64,000 nt of DNA, from the NCBI RefSeq assembly GCF_038433205.1, contig NZ_JBCDNA010000001.1, positions 744,001 to 808,000 on the forward strand, written 5' to 3'. Both the position numbers and the translations under genes were made by a program. A model generated the notes under the pieces. It saw nothing but the letters and a program-made list of their open reading frames with translations. It searched no databases and was not told the origin of the DNA. The stretch is from Lutimonas vermicola (lineage in GTDB: Bacteria; Bacteroidota; Bacteroidia; Flavobacteriales; Flavobacteriaceae). Below, piece after piece: positions 1-7,939 of this stretch (the stretch's first letter is position 1; each line of letters starts with the position of its first letter).

Positions 1-1
1 G

Positions 2-787
2 AAAAATCAGCACCCCTGAAGTTCCGGGGCCGCCTAAAAACTTGTGCGGAGAGAAAAAGATGGCATCTAAATGCGCCTCCTGGTCTTCAGGATGCATGTC
101 GATCTTTACATAAGCCGCCGAGCAGGCAAAATCCACAAAACAAACACCTCCGTTTCGGTGCATGATTCTCGCAATGCGATGATAATCAGGCTGAATTCCG
201 GTAACATTCGAACAAGCCGTTACTGACGCGATCTTCAATGTTTTATGTCTGTATTTGTCTAGCAGCACCTGAAGATAATCGTAATCGACGAGCCCATCCT
301 CGTCACAGGGAATGATTTCTACATCCGCAATGGTTTCCAGCCAACTGGTCTGATTGGAATGGTGTTCCATATGCGTAATAAAAACAACAGGCTTTTTTTG
401 TTCAGGAATTGCATCGGTTAGTTCTCTAAAATTCTCAGAAATCTTAAGGCCTAAAATTCGCTGGAATTTATTGATGACTCCGGTCATCCCGGTACCTTCT
501 GAGATTAAGGCACAATCCTTCCCTGCGTTGACATGTCTTTTGATGATCTCTCTGGCCTCATGGTAGGCAAGCGTCATTGCCGAACCCGAGAAAGTAGTTT
601 CAGTATGGGTGTTGGCTACAAACGGGCCAAAGTCATTTAGCATTTTCTCTTCAATAGGCTTGTAGAGCCTTCCGCTGGCAGTCCAATCGGCATAGACCAT
701 CTTTTGTCTGCCATAAGGAGATTCAAAGGTCTCATCAATGCCTATGATCCCTTTGCGAAACTTCTCAAAATACTTTTCTAAACTCAT
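2..787 (-). CDS. Class V aminotransferase-fold PLP enzyme, 3' part cut off by the window edge
   Basis: The reading frame opens with ATG at 787 and stays open for 262 residues to the window edge, so the C-terminus is missing. The fold is the class V aminotransferase/cysteine desulfurase type. A conserved Asp lies in CFVDFACSAAY (about D219), and the Schiff-base lysine is in SPHKF (K249), followed by a glycine-rich GGPGTSG stretch. An early HTETTFSGSAMT segment resembles the substrate-side N-terminal region of such enzymes. The substrate cannot be told from the sequence; a cysteine desulfurase or kynureninase-like activity is possible. It lies 19 bases downstream of glmM on the same strand and may be co-transcribed with it. 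The fold is secure, the exact function is not. Confidence 0.85.
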   Translation of the reverse strand, partial: MSLEKYFEKFRKGIIGIDETFESPYGRQKMVYADWTASGRLYKPIEEKMLNDFGPFVANTHTETTFSGSAMTLAYHEAREIIKRHVNAGKDCALISEGTGMTGVINKFQRILGLKISENFRELTDAIPEQKKPVVFITHMEHHSNQTSWLETIADVEIIPCDEDGLVDYDYLQVLLDKYRHKTLKIASVTACSNVTGIQPDYHRIARIMHRNGGVCFVDFACSAAYVKIDMHPEDQEAHLDAIFFSPHKFLGGPGTSGVLIF

Positions 788-806
788 TATTTATCTTTCT
801 GCCAAA

Positions 807-2198
807 CTAACCATTGGCAATTTCCTTTATTTCATTCATGATACGCTGTGCGAGATCATGGGCATCCTGCTGTGAGACACTCTCTGTATAGACCCTTATA
901 ATAGGCTCTGTATTTGATTTCCTCAAATGCACCCATTCTTTTTCAAAATCGATCTTTACCCCGTCAATGATGCTAATATTCTCGTTCTTATAAATTGAAG
1001 CCATACGTTTTAAAATACCATCAACATCGATCTGTGGCGTTAGTTCAATTTTGTTTTTACTCATAAAATAAGCCGGATAGGAATCTCTAAGGGTCCGGCA
1101 AGAGACCTTCAAATGAGCCAAATGACTTAAAAATAATGCCACTCCAACTAAAGCATCCCTTCCGTAATGGGCTGCAGGATAAATAACGCCTCCATTGCCT
1201 TCGCCCCCAATAATGGCTTTATTCTTTTTCATGAGTTCAACCACATTCACCTCCCCTACGGCGCTCGCTTCATAAATACCTCCGTGTTTTAGGGTCACAT
1301 CCCTTAAAGCCCTGGAAGACGAGAGGTTGGAAACCGTATTACCCGGTGTTTTTGACAATACATAATCAGCACAGGCAACCAGGGTATATTCTTCACCAAA
1401 CATGCTGCCATCTTCATTGACAATGGCCAGACGGTCAACATCGGGATCAACAACAATCCCAAGATCTGCTTTTTCGCGTACAACCCATTTCGATATTTCA
1501 GTCAAATGCTTTGGCAAAGGTTCAGGGTTATGCGGAAATTGACCGGTTGGCTCACAATACAAAGGGATGCATTCAACACCCAAGGCCTTGAGCAATTGAG
1601 GAATAAAGATTCCTCCTGTTGAATTCACGGCGTCTACAACTACTTTATACCCCGCATTTCTTATGGCCTCCACATCGACAAGATCCAGGTTTAACACTTC
1701 GTTGATATGCTTGCTGATAAAGTCTTTGTTTTTAACATAGCTTCCCAAATCGTCTACTTCAGCATATTGAAAATCCTGCGATGCGGCCAGTTCCAAAATT
1801 ATATTTCCTTCTTCTCCATTTAAGAATTCCCCAGCCTCATTGAGCAATTTTAAAGCATTCCATTGTTTGGGATTATGTGAAGCGGTCACAATGATGCCTC
1901 CATCTGCCTTTTCAAGAGGAACGGCAACTTCTACTGTAGGTGTGGTTGACAATCCAAGATCCACAACATCGATTCCAAGGCCCACAAGGGTATTAGAAAC
2001 CAGGCTACTGATCATTTTACCGGAAATCCTTGCGTCTCTTCCTATGACAACTTTGGTCTGCTTTTTTAAGCCGTTTCTTCTTAACAGCCATGTTCCATAG
2101 GCTGAAGCAAATTTTACGGTATCGAGTGGTGTTAAATTATTGTCGGTTTCACCGCCAATGGTTCCACGGATTCCCGAGATAGATTTTATTAAAGTCAT
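807..2198 (-). CDS. glmM: Phosphohexose mutase, probably phosphoglucosamine mutase GlmM
   Basis: 463 residues, the normal length for the alpha-D-phosphohexomutase family. The catalytic phosphoserine loop TASHNP is at 105-110 (Ser107), the Mg2+-binding loop DPDVDR at 251-256, a sugar-specificity loop GGEGNGG lies near 332, and the C-terminal phosphate-binding motif RKSNTEP is near 435. Flavobacterial proteins of this type are usually called GlmM, which converts glucosamine-6-phosphate to glucosamine-1-phosphate for peptidoglycan and LPS precursors. The GEGNGG loop is also seen in phosphomannomutase/phosphoglucomutase relatives, so substrate choice is inferred from lineage. It is separated from the upstream rpsA gene by that gene's terminator. 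Confidence 0.85.
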   Translation of the reverse strand: MTLIKSISGIRGTIGGETDNNLTPLDTVKFASAYGTWLLRRNGLKKQTKVVIGRDARISGKMISSLVSNTLVGLGIDVVDLGLSTTPTVEVAVPLEKADGGIIVTASHNPKQWNALKLLNEAGEFLNGEEGNIILELAASQDFQYAEVDDLGSYVKNKDFISKHINEVLNLDLVDVEAIRNAGYKVVVDAVNSTGGIFIPQLLKALGVECIPLYCEPTGQFPHNPEPLPKHLTEISKWVVREKADLGIVVDPDVDRLAIVNEDGSMFGEEYTLVACADYVLSKTPGNTVSNLSSSRALRDVTLKHGGIYEASAVGEVNVVELMKKNKAIIGGEGNGGVIYPAAHYGRDALVGVALFLSHLAHLKVSCRTLRDSYPAYFMSKNKIELTPQIDVDGILKRMASIYKNENISIIDGVKIDFEKEWVHLRKSNTEPIIRVYTESVSQQDAHDLAQRIMNEIKEIANG

Positions 2199-2248
2199 TT
2201 GGTGTTTTTAAGAGATACAAATATACCTTTTACCTAAAATTAGACAAC

Positions 2249-2290
2249 AAAAAAACCGTTCAAATTTTGGATACCAAAATAGGAACGGTT
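2249..2290 (-). terminator. Rho-independent terminator of rpsA
   Basis: Read on the minus strand, AACCGTTC pairs with GAACGGTT, enclosing a second inner stem (TTTTGG with CCAAAA), and the hairpin is followed by a run of seven T. It sits just after the rpsA stop and before the glmM start, so it ends the rpsA transcript and separates the two genes. Confidence 0.8.
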
Positions 2291-2313
2291 TAGTGTTTTA
2301 AAACAAAGTCAGC

Positions 2314-4584
2314 TTATTTCTTACCCGACTCCATTTTCTTTTTAAGATCAGCTAATCCTGAAATATCACCTAAAGTGGTTTTTTCAGCTTGTTCAGACTG
2401 CTTATGCGCTGCCTTCACATTTCTTTCTTCCTGTGCTCTGAATATAGCAGAGTGAGAAACGACCAATCTTCTGTACTCCTTATTGAATTCAAGAACCTTG
2501 AAATCAACAGTATCACCTTTGACAATCTTAGACCTGTCTTCCTTATCCATATGACGTCCCGGCACAAAAGCCTCAACACCATCTTCGAAGGTAACAATAG
2601 CACCTTTGTCATTTACTTCTTTAACCGTACCTGAGTGAACAGAGTCAATCGTGTACTTTTCTTCGTGCTTATCCCAAGGGTTTTCAGTAGTCTGTTTATG
2701 ACCTAAATTTAATTTACGTCCTTCAACATCCAATTCAAGAACTTCAACATCAAGCTTGTCTCCTACTTTTACGAAGTCAGATGGGTGCTTGATTTTTTTA
2801 GTCCATGAAAGGTCTGAAATATAAACCAAACCGTCTATTCCTTCTTCAAGTTCTACAAAAACACCAAAATTGGTATAGTTTCTCACAGTACCGGTATGTT
2901 TAGAACCAACAGGATATTTTGTTGTGATATCAGTCCAGGGATCCGGTTGCAGTTGCTTGATACCAAGCGACATTTTTCTTTCTTCCCTATCAAGTGTAAG
3001 AATAACTGCTTCGACAATGTCTCCAACTTTCACAAAGTCCTGTGCGGATCTTAAATGAGTTGACCATGACATTTCAGAAACGTGAATCAATCCTTCAACA
3101 CCTTCACTTACTTCTATAAAAGCTCCGTAATCAGCAATAATCGCTACTTTACCTTTAACTTTATCACCAACTTTCAGATTTTCATCCAAAGCTTCCCATG
3201 GATGTTTGCTCAATTGCTTCAATCCTAACTGAATTCTTGTTTTCTCATCATCGAAATCAAGGATAACAACATTCAGTTTCTGATCTAATTCAACGATCTC
3301 ACTCGGGTGATTAATTCGGCTCCATGACAAGTCTGTAATGTGAACCAATCCATCTACTCCTCCAAGGTCAACAAATACACCGTAAGAAGTAATGTTTTTA
3401 ACAACACCTTCAAGTACCTGTCCTTTTTCCAATTGACCGATAATCTCTTTTTTCTGTTCTGCAAGATCCGCCTCGATAAGCGCCTTGTGAGACACAACAA
3501 TATTTTTGAATTCGTGGTTGATCTTCACAACTTTAAATTCCATGTTTTTGTCTACGAACTGATCGTAATCTCTAATTGGCTTCACATCGATTTGTGATCC
3601 TGGCAAGAAAGCTTCAATTCCGAAAACATCAACGATCATACCTCCTTTGGTTCTGCATTTCACATAACCGGTAACGATCTCCTGAGTTTCATGCGCCTTA
3701 TTAACCCTCTCCCATGCTCTGATCACTCGTGCCTTTCTATGAGAAAGTACCAACTGACCTGTGCTGTCTTCAAGCTTGTCAACTTTAACTTCAACAGTAT
3801 CCCCCTCCTTTAGATTTGGGTTATATCTGAATTCATTTAAAGAAATAACACCCTCAGATTTAGAGTTAATGTCAATAATTGCTTCACGATCGGTAATACG
3901 TACAACAGTACCGTCAATTACCTGACGTTCTTCAACAAACCCAACTGTGTTTTGCAAAGCCTTGTCAAACTCATCTAGCTGAGATTGGTCAACGGCCTCA
4001 ATTCCTTCTTCATACATCTGCCAGTCAAAATCCTCTAAGAATTTTCCGGCATCAATTTTTACTTCAGCTTTATCAGCAACTGCTTCTGTGGTTTCCTTTA
4101 CTTCTTCCACCTGCGCTTCAGTATTTTCTGTTACTTTTTCTTCAATCACTTCTTCTTTTTTTATTTCTTTACTTGCTTTTTTTGCCGTTTCAACTTCCTT
4201 TACTTCTTTTTCAGCAACCTCAACAGTTTTCTCTTCCTGAATAACTTCATATACTGCTTCAGACCCAGTCTCCTTTACCAACAGATAGTAAAATAAAGCC
4301 CGGTACTTCTTTTTGTTACTGGCACCCAATGTTTCAATCACTTTGGCAATTGCAGCATCCAATGTTTCATCGTCTTTTTCAAGACCCAGTTTTTTAATCA
4401 GGAAATTCTTTTTGATGGTTTCTAACTCAGCTTTGTTTGAAGACGAGACCAATTCTGCATCTTCTTTGTAGATAGAAGGCCCTAGTCCTTTGGTTACTGA
4501 TCTTAAAAGCTCTGTGTTTAGTTCTATACCTAGCTTTTCGGCTGCGCCAGTGTACAGTTCAATTTTTTCTTGTAGTTTAGACAT
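2314..4584 (-). CDS. rpsA: Ribosomal protein S1 with an N-terminal DUF2853 domain
   Basis: 756 residues, clearly longer than usual bacterial S1 (about 550-620). Residues 1-115 match my memory of the small stand-alone DUF2853 family: VTKGLGPSIY near 30-39, an AELETIKKNFLIKKLGL block at 52-68 and KKYRALFYYLL at 92-102. Residues about 116-178 are a Glu/Lys/Val-rich linker. The usual flavobacterial S1 start (FDWQMYEEGIEAVD) follows at 186-199. Six S1/OB domains lie at about 222-284, 302-370, 388-457, 475-544, 562-631 and 649-713, ending in the TTLGDISGLADLKKKM tail. S1 binds mRNA on the 30S subunit. There is no other Met before residue 190, so the fusion must be what is translated. It has its own promoter at 4702-4732 and a terminator at 2249-2290. 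S1 identity is very secure and DUF2853 strongly supported by motif memory; the fusion's role is unknown. Confidence 0.95.
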   Translation of the reverse strand: MSKLQEKIELYTGAAEKLGIELNTELLRSVTKGLGPSIYKEDAELVSSSNKAELETIKKNFLIKKLGLEKDDETLDAAIAKVIETLGASNKKKYRALFYYLLVKETGSEAVYEVIQEEKTVEVAEKEVKEVETAKKASKEIKKEEVIEEKVTENTEAQVEEVKETTEAVADKAEVKIDAGKFLEDFDWQMYEEGIEAVDQSQLDEFDKALQNTVGFVEERQVIDGTVVRITDREAIIDINSKSEGVISLNEFRYNPNLKEGDTVEVKVDKLEDSTGQLVLSHRKARVIRAWERVNKAHETQEIVTGYVKCRTKGGMIVDVFGIEAFLPGSQIDVKPIRDYDQFVDKNMEFKVVKINHEFKNIVVSHKALIEADLAEQKKEIIGQLEKGQVLEGVVKNITSYGVFVDLGGVDGLVHITDLSWSRINHPSEIVELDQKLNVVILDFDDEKTRIQLGLKQLSKHPWEALDENLKVGDKVKGKVAIIADYGAFIEVSEGVEGLIHVSEMSWSTHLRSAQDFVKVGDIVEAVILTLDREERKMSLGIKQLQPDPWTDITTKYPVGSKHTGTVRNYTNFGVFVELEEGIDGLVYISDLSWTKKIKHPSDFVKVGDKLDVEVLELDVEGRKLNLGHKQTTENPWDKHEEKYTIDSVHSGTVKEVNDKGAIVTFEDGVEAFVPGRHMDKEDRSKIVKGDTVDFKVLEFNKEYRRLVVSHSAIFRAQEERNVKAAHKQSEQAEKTTLGDISGLADLKKKMESGKK

Positions 4585-4637
4585 ATTGTCTTATACTTTG
4601 TATCTTAAGTTTTACAGATTTATTCACGATTAAAACA

Positions 4638-4659
4638 CTAAGAGAAATGAATATTCATT
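4638..4659 (-). promoter_or_regulatory. Palindrome and 6-codon upstream ORF in the rpsA leader
   Basis: The predicted rpsA 5' leader is about 113 bases. It holds a perfect 14-base palindrome, AATGAATATTCATT (4646-4659), overlapping a tiny frame MNIHFS-stop (4638-4658). A GGAG sits a few bases before its ATG, which is notable in a lineage that rarely uses Shine-Dalgarno sites. It could be a site for S1 autoregulation or translation coupling. This is inference only. Confidence 0.3.
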
Positions 4660-4701
4660 TAGCTACTCCTTTTGTAAATCTGATTTCGTTCAAAAGGCGT
4701 G

Positions 4702-4732
4702 CAAATATACAAACAAATTATTATTTTAACAA
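4702..4732 (-). promoter_or_regulatory. Promoter of rpsA
   Basis: On the minus strand, TTG (4732-4730), a 20-base spacer and TATATTTG (4709-4702) match the Bacteroidota sigma-A promoter form TTG-N19-TAnnTTTG. Transcription would begin near 4697, giving a leader of about 113 bases before the rpsA ATG at 4584. Confidence 0.65.
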
Positions 4733-4801
4733 TAGCTGATAAAAGATACTTTTTCTTTGTCAGGAACTTAAAAGTAAAAATCTGAATTTCAACAATTTAA
4801 G

Positions 4802-5755
4802 TTAAAGAAGTGAATTGATAATCTGAGTTTCATCGATTCCTTCAGCTTCCGCTTTGTAGTTTTTAACGATTCTGTGGTGCAAAATTCCATGGGCTACCGC
4901 CTGTACATCAGCGATATCGGGTGAATATTTTCCATGTATGGCAGCATAGGCCTTGGCTCCTAAAACCAGATTTTGAGAAGCACGGGGCCCTGCACCCCAA
5001 TCGATATAATTTTTTATGATTTCAGGGGCATTTTCATGACCTGGCCTTGTTCTCGTTGCCAGTTTTACGGCATATTCCACAACATTGTCTGCAATGGGTA
5101 TCCGTCTTATCAAATGCTGGTAGTCAATGATATCCTTATGTGAAAAAACGGGGTTTACCTTGATGTCTTCATCATTAGTCGTGTTTTTTGCCACGAACAC
5201 TTCTTCTTCAAAGGTAGGATAATCAAGGTATATTGAAAACATAAACCGGTCAAGCTGGGCTTCAGGCAAAGGATAAGTCCCTTCCTGTTCTATAGGGTTC
5301 TGGGTTGCCAATACAAAAAACGGCAGTTCCAGGTCAAAGCTATGCCCTGCCACTGTCACTGATTTTTCCTGCATAGCTTCGAGAAGGGCTGCCTGTGTTT
5401 TAGGAGGTGTCCTGTTGATCTCATCAGCCAAAATAATATTGGCGAATATTGGTCCTTTTATAAATTTGAAATGCCTGTTTTCGTCAAGGATTTCACTTCC
5501 AAGTATATCTGAAGGCATCAGGTCTGGCGTGAATTGTATTCTTTTAAAGTTTAAGCCTAAAGCTTTTGCCACTGTATTTACCAGCAGCGTTTTTGCCAGC
5601 CCCGGCACGCCAATGAGCAAGGAGTGACCTCCGCAAAGAACCGAGAGCAACACGTGATCCACTGCGTCATGCTGGCCAACAATCACCTTTGCAATTTCCG
5701 CCTTTAAGAGCGCATAGTTTTCAACGAGGCTATTGATTTTTGCAACGTCCGACAT
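4802..5755 (-). CDS. MoxR-family AAA+ ATPase
   Basis: 317 residues, usual length for MoxR (AAA_3 domain plus lid). Walker A GVPGLAKT is at 49-56, Walker B ILADEIN ends with D111 E112, and a sensor motif ATQNPIEQEGTYPLPEAQLDRF follows. MoxR ATPases act as chaperone-like remodelers and often help assemble metal or von Willebrand factor A proteins; no such partner is visible in the window. The gene lies five bases after the stop of the upstream SurA-like gene, so it is probably the last gene of that operon. The 217-base gap to rpsA holds the rpsA promoter and leader. Confidence 0.93.
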   Translation of the reverse strand: MSDVAKINSLVENYALLKAEIAKVIVGQHDAVDHVLLSVLCGGHSLLIGVPGLAKTLLVNTVAKALGLNFKRIQFTPDLMPSDILGSEILDENRHFKFIKGPIFANIILADEINRTPPKTQAALLEAMQEKSVTVAGHSFDLELPFFVLATQNPIEQEGTYPLPEAQLDRFMFSIYLDYPTFEEEVFVAKNTTNDEDIKVNPVFSHKDIIDYQHLIRRIPIADNVVEYAVKLATRTRPGHENAPEIIKNYIDWGAGPRASQNLVLGAKAYAAIHGKYSPDIADVQAVAHGILHHRIVKNYKAEAEGIDETQIINSLL

Positions 5756-5760
5756 GCTTT

Positions 5761-7104
5761 TTAGTTTTTAACCCAATTACTCTTGAAATCACACTCGGTA
5801 TAAACATCGTTGATATTCACATAAGTGTCCATGATCTTTTCATTTGACCATTTTTCAATCGACTCTGATTTCTTTTTTTGCAGGGCCAGTTCCATAATCT
5901 TAACGTAGTCCTGTGCCAGATCCGCGGTATGCGCCTCTGTACGGCTTTTTAACAAAAGAATTTTATACATCTTTAGGCCTTGTCTGGTCTGATCTAAAAA
6001 CACCTCACTGATCTCCCCTTCTTTTAAATTACTGACCTTAGCATACAATTCAGGATCCATTCTGGTCAGGTCAAAATGCGTGTCGCCTGAAACAGGATTC
6101 ATAAGTACTCCTGCGCTTAACCTTGTGTCTTTGTCTTGTGAATATTTCAACACTGCTTCTTCAAAAGGAATTTCCAACTTTAGAATCTGTTCTCTATACA
6201 GATTTAAAGAATCCCTTATCGCTTGAGCAACTGCATCATCTGCTTTTGGCTGCATAAGGATATGATACACGTCTCTTTGTTTCCCTTTAATCTTCTCAAC
6301 CATTAAGATATGGTATCCGAAATCAGATTTAAAAGGTTGAGAAATTTCTCCTTCCTCCATACTAAAAGCTGCTTCCTTAAACTCCTTTACAAACGGGCTA
6401 TTTCTTTCAATCGAATAAAAACCGCTGTTTTGAGTAACTCCGGGATCATCAGAGTAAAGGATAGCTTTCATTTTAAAGTTCCCGCCTTCCTCGACCTCTT
6501 TTTTGATTTCCTTTAACCTTTCAATAGTCTTGTCAACTTCTTCCTGAGAGGGTTCTATATTTAGAACGATTTGAGACAATTCTATTTCCGCTCCGATTTC
6601 GGGTAAATTCCCTTCAGTTTCCAGACTGTTGAAATACCTTTTAACTTCTTCAGGAGTAATATCAATATCAGCGGTTAACTGCTGCTGCATTTTTTCGATC
6701 AGCAGGCCTTCCTTTTCAACCCTGTACAGCTCGTCTCTCAGTTCCTTCATATTATCAAAACCATAGAGCTCAAGCATTTTTTCGGGAGAACCCAGCTGTT
6801 GTGTAAAATAATCTGTCTTTCGTTGGACCTGTTGCTGTATTTCACCTTCATTTACAACAATACTATCAATTACCGCGTGATGTGCCAATAATTTTCTGTT
6901 CATGATCTGCTCCAGCATTTCACAGTCGGAAATTTCAATCTGACCACCACTTTGCTGAATCAGTTCCTGTTTAAAGGCATCTATTTCTGAATCCAGGACG
7001 ATATTGTCTCCAACTACAGTGGCAACCCCGTCAATTTTTACTTTTTCCTGAGCTCCCATATGGATCCCGTAAGCTAAAAAAGCTATCATTAAAATTCTCT
7101 TCAT
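5761..7104 (-). CDS. SurA-like periplasmic peptidyl-prolyl isomerase
   Basis: I take the ATG at 7104 (447 residues), one base after the preceding gene's stop, because it starts directly with a signal peptide (MKRILMIAFLAYG, cleavage near GAQEK); a longer frame upstream is less likely. A SurA N-terminal domain (VDGVAT-like start, DSEIDAF) is followed by two parvulin domains, the first with the GFYSIERNSPFVKEFKEAAF and FGYHILMVE signatures and the second beginning YHILMQPK. SurA-type proteins chaperone outer-membrane proteins in the periplasm. It is the third of three consecutive related genes (9828 down to 5761) upstream of moxR. Family secure; the client is unknown. Confidence 0.9.
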   Translation of the reverse strand: MKRILMIAFLAYGIHMGAQEKVKIDGVATVVGDNIVLDSEIDAFKQELIQQSGGQIEISDCEMLEQIMNRKLLAHHAVIDSIVVNEGEIQQQVQRKTDYFTQQLGSPEKMLELYGFDNMKELRDELYRVEKEGLLIEKMQQQLTADIDITPEEVKRYFNSLETEGNLPEIGAEIELSQIVLNIEPSQEEVDKTIERLKEIKKEVEEGGNFKMKAILYSDDPGVTQNSGFYSIERNSPFVKEFKEAAFSMEEGEISQPFKSDFGYHILMVEKIKGKQRDVYHILMQPKADDAVAQAIRDSLNLYREQILKLEIPFEEAVLKYSQDKDTRLSAGVLMNPVSGDTHFDLTRMDPELYAKVSNLKEGEISEVFLDQTRQGLKMYKILLLKSRTEAHTADLAQDYVKIMELALQKKKSESIEKWSNEKIMDTYVNINDVYTECDFKSNWVKN

Positions 7105-7105
7105 C

Positions 7106-7939
7106 CTAATATTGTTCAAATTGTTTATTGTTAATCGCATCAATCATAATGGTCTTTTCTATGTCATTCATCAACTCCAATTTTCTTTTGTGCAAGATCA
7201 TTTGCTTGATCGTTGGAACCACGTAATTCTTTGGTGCAATTTCATTCCTGTGACGTATGTCCTTAACAGCCAGCAAATATACTCCTAATGAATCTTCTTT
7301 TTGAATAATTTGGTTCTTTTTTATATTTTTTTCCTCCTTTAAAAAAGCAAGTTTTTTTTCAACATCCTTATAACTCACCCATATGCTGTCATTAAATGAA
7401 AACGAATAGAATTCCAGTTCTCTTTCAATCAGGATTTCAAGATCTTCCTGATCCTCTGATTTGAACAACTTGAGTATTTCTTTTCTATCATCCAGATCTT
7501 TGTTAAAATGTATGTATTTTAACTGCATCAAATCTTCATTAAGTCTGTACACATTTTTATTTGCCTCATAATATTCGTCGATATCCGCATCAGTGATCAC
7601 TGTATCGAGTTCTTGCTGCAATAAAGCTTTTTTGTATTTGTCGATCAATAATTCCTTTTCATAATTCCTGACCAGTTCTTCTATTTCACCATTTTCATCC
7701 TCAACGTTTATTTTGGCCTTGTTCAACAGCAATTCTTTTGTGGCCCACATTTTAATGTAATTATTGCGGAACAGGATGCTGTCCTGAGCCGTGAGCCCGG
7801 TCGGTAAAGCCCTGCTCAAATCTTCCTTCGTCAAATATTTGTCATTCACCCTGGCAACGGCATTAACATCAGGGGCTTCTTGCTGACATGCCAAAAACCC
7901 TGTACTGATCATCATATATAGGAACAATCTAAAACTCAT
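7106..7939 (-). CDS. Lipoprotein related to SurA N-terminal domain, no parvulin domain seen
   Basis: 277 residues with a lipoprotein signal (MSFRLFLYMMISTGFLAC, Cys18). The start VNAVARVNDKYLTKEDL resembles the beginning of SurA/PpiD N-terminal domains. The rest is charged and largely helical, and I see no parvulin signature (no FGYHI-type motif). It overlaps the stop of the upstream 630-residue isomerase by four bases and is followed after one base by the next SurA-like gene, so the three are surely co-translated. It probably acts as a membrane-anchored partner or chaperone domain in the same complex; this role is inference from context. Confidence 0.75.
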   Translation of the reverse strand: MSFRLFLYMMISTGFLACQQEAPDVNAVARVNDKYLTKEDLSRALPTGLTAQDSILFRNNYIKMWATKELLLNKAKINVEDENGEIEELVRNYEKELLIDKYKKALLQQELDTVITDADIDEYYEANKNVYRLNEDLMQLKYIHFNKDLDDRKEILKLFKSEDQEDLEILIERELEFYSFSFNDSIWVSYKDVEKKLAFLKEEKNIKKNQIIQKEDSLGVYLLAVKDIRHRNEIAPKNYVVPTIKQMILHKRKLELMNDIEKTIMIDAINNKQFEQY

